DNA from: Apodospora peruviana | Lineage: Eukaryota; Ascomycota; Sordariomycetes; Sordariales; Lasiosphaeriaceae | NCBI GenBank assembly: GCA_033439685.1 | Contig: JAUEDM010000017.1 | Location: 1-18,486 of the forward strand | Reading direction: 5' to 3' | DNA length: 18,486 bases | In this document: positions 18,212 through 18,486 of the stretch, one piece after another | Numbering within the stretch: the first letter of the stretch is position 1 | How the letters are laid out: every line of letters begins with the position of its first letter | The notes under the pieces: generated by a model | Database searches by the model: none | Told to the model about the DNA's origin: nothing | Seen by the model: the letters and a program-made list of their open reading frames with translations, nothing else | Position numbers and translations under genes: made by a program

Positions 18212-18486
18212 ATGGCTCCGAATTCAGCCCGAGAGCCGGCCCGGGCCAGCAATGGCAATGGGACGGGCGCCAATGCAGCTCCAGCTCCTGCTTCCGACGA
18301 TGTCCTCCCCATCGGTCCCCCGTCCGGCCTCTCGTCCATCCCCACCCAATATATCCAGGAACAAAGTCTTCGCCAGATGCTTAAGAACATTGGCTACGAT
18401 GAAGCGCGGGAGGACACATACCGTTTGAAAGGCGTACAGCTGATAGACACCGTGCGCCAGAGCTTGCAGCTGTTGGTGACCTCACA
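18212..18486 (+). CDS. CTK2-type cyclin (CTD kinase I beta subunit), N-terminal part
   Basis: The gene runs off the right edge. ATG 18212 starts MAPNSAREPARASNGNGTG, an Ala/Pro/Gly-rich leader. From about residue 46 the sequence is cyclin-like: IPTQYIQEQSLRQMLKNIGY, then DEAREDTYRLKGVQLIDTVRQSLQL. This matches the first helix of the filamentous-fungal CTK2-type cyclins, which pair with the CTK1 kinase to phosphorylate the RNA polymerase II C-terminal domain; I rely on memory of the R-L-x-G-V-x-x-I-D-x-V-R motif. After LQL the family normally continues P-V-(R/K)-T-F, whereas here the last codons are LVTS. This suggests an intron starting at GTTGGT (18472) or GTGACC (18476), or a local error. 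No in-frame stop occurs before the edge. The product could alternatively be another cyclin of the T/K group. Confidence 0.65.
   Translation, partial: MAPNSAREPARASNGNGTGANAAPAPASDDVLPIGPPSGLSSIPTQYIQEQSLRQMLKNIGYDEAREDTYRLKGVQLIDTVRQSLQLLVTS

Overview
This window looks like nuclear DNA of a filamentous ascomycete (Pezizomycotina, probably Sordariomycetes). The support is gene content (ESF1, a CTK2-type cyclin, a FHIT-type HIT protein, a family 1 acetylxylan esterase, a fungal MYND protein, a class-1 nitrilase), short GT-AG introns of 50-104 nt with CTGAC/CTAAC-like branch sites, single genes on both strands with no operons, and GC-rich coding DNA. No rRNA, tRNA, CRISPR array or intact transposon was found.

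Layout: 1-195 is the 3' end of an alpha/beta hydrolase gene (+). 384-687 is an almost pure poly-C tract with an uninterrupted run of 241 C. 915-3046 is ESF1, a ribosome-biogenesis factor (-), read in two frames. 3451-3789 is a weak candidate for a small membrane-protein gene (-). 4980-5544 is a three-exon member of the interferon-inducible ISG12/IFI6-16 family (+). 6016-6594 is a one-exon protein with a methyltransferase-like glycine motif (-). 7760-8734 is a FAR1-type zinc-finger protein with a polyglutamine tract (-). 9168-10200 is a three-exon SAM methyltransferase (-). 10510-11675 is a decayed MYND-finger gene (-). 12158-13239 is a two-exon nitrilase (-). 14310-14749 is a two-exon single-pass membrane protein (+). 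15586-16176 is a broken FHIT-like gene (+). 16454-17414 is a secreted acetylxylan/feruloyl esterase (-). 18212 to the right edge is the start of a CTK2-type cyclin gene (+).

The genes do not form an obvious pathway: housekeeping genes (ESF1, CTK2) flank accessory ones (nitrilase, methyltransferase, carbohydrate esterase, FAR1 and MYND proteins). I see no convincing biosynthetic cluster and no clear new system.

The most striking property of the window is damage to reading frames. At least five one-base shifts occur in four genes, four of them beside short homopolymers. In addition there are three in-frame TAG codons, a lost catalytic histidine in the FHIT copy, and substituted zinc ligands plus a 34-bp tandem duplication in the MYND copy. 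The shift in ESF1 (essential in budding yeast) and the poly-C tract point to sequence or assembly error. The substitutions in the MYND and FHIT copies look more like true gene decay. Both explanations probably apply, to different genes.
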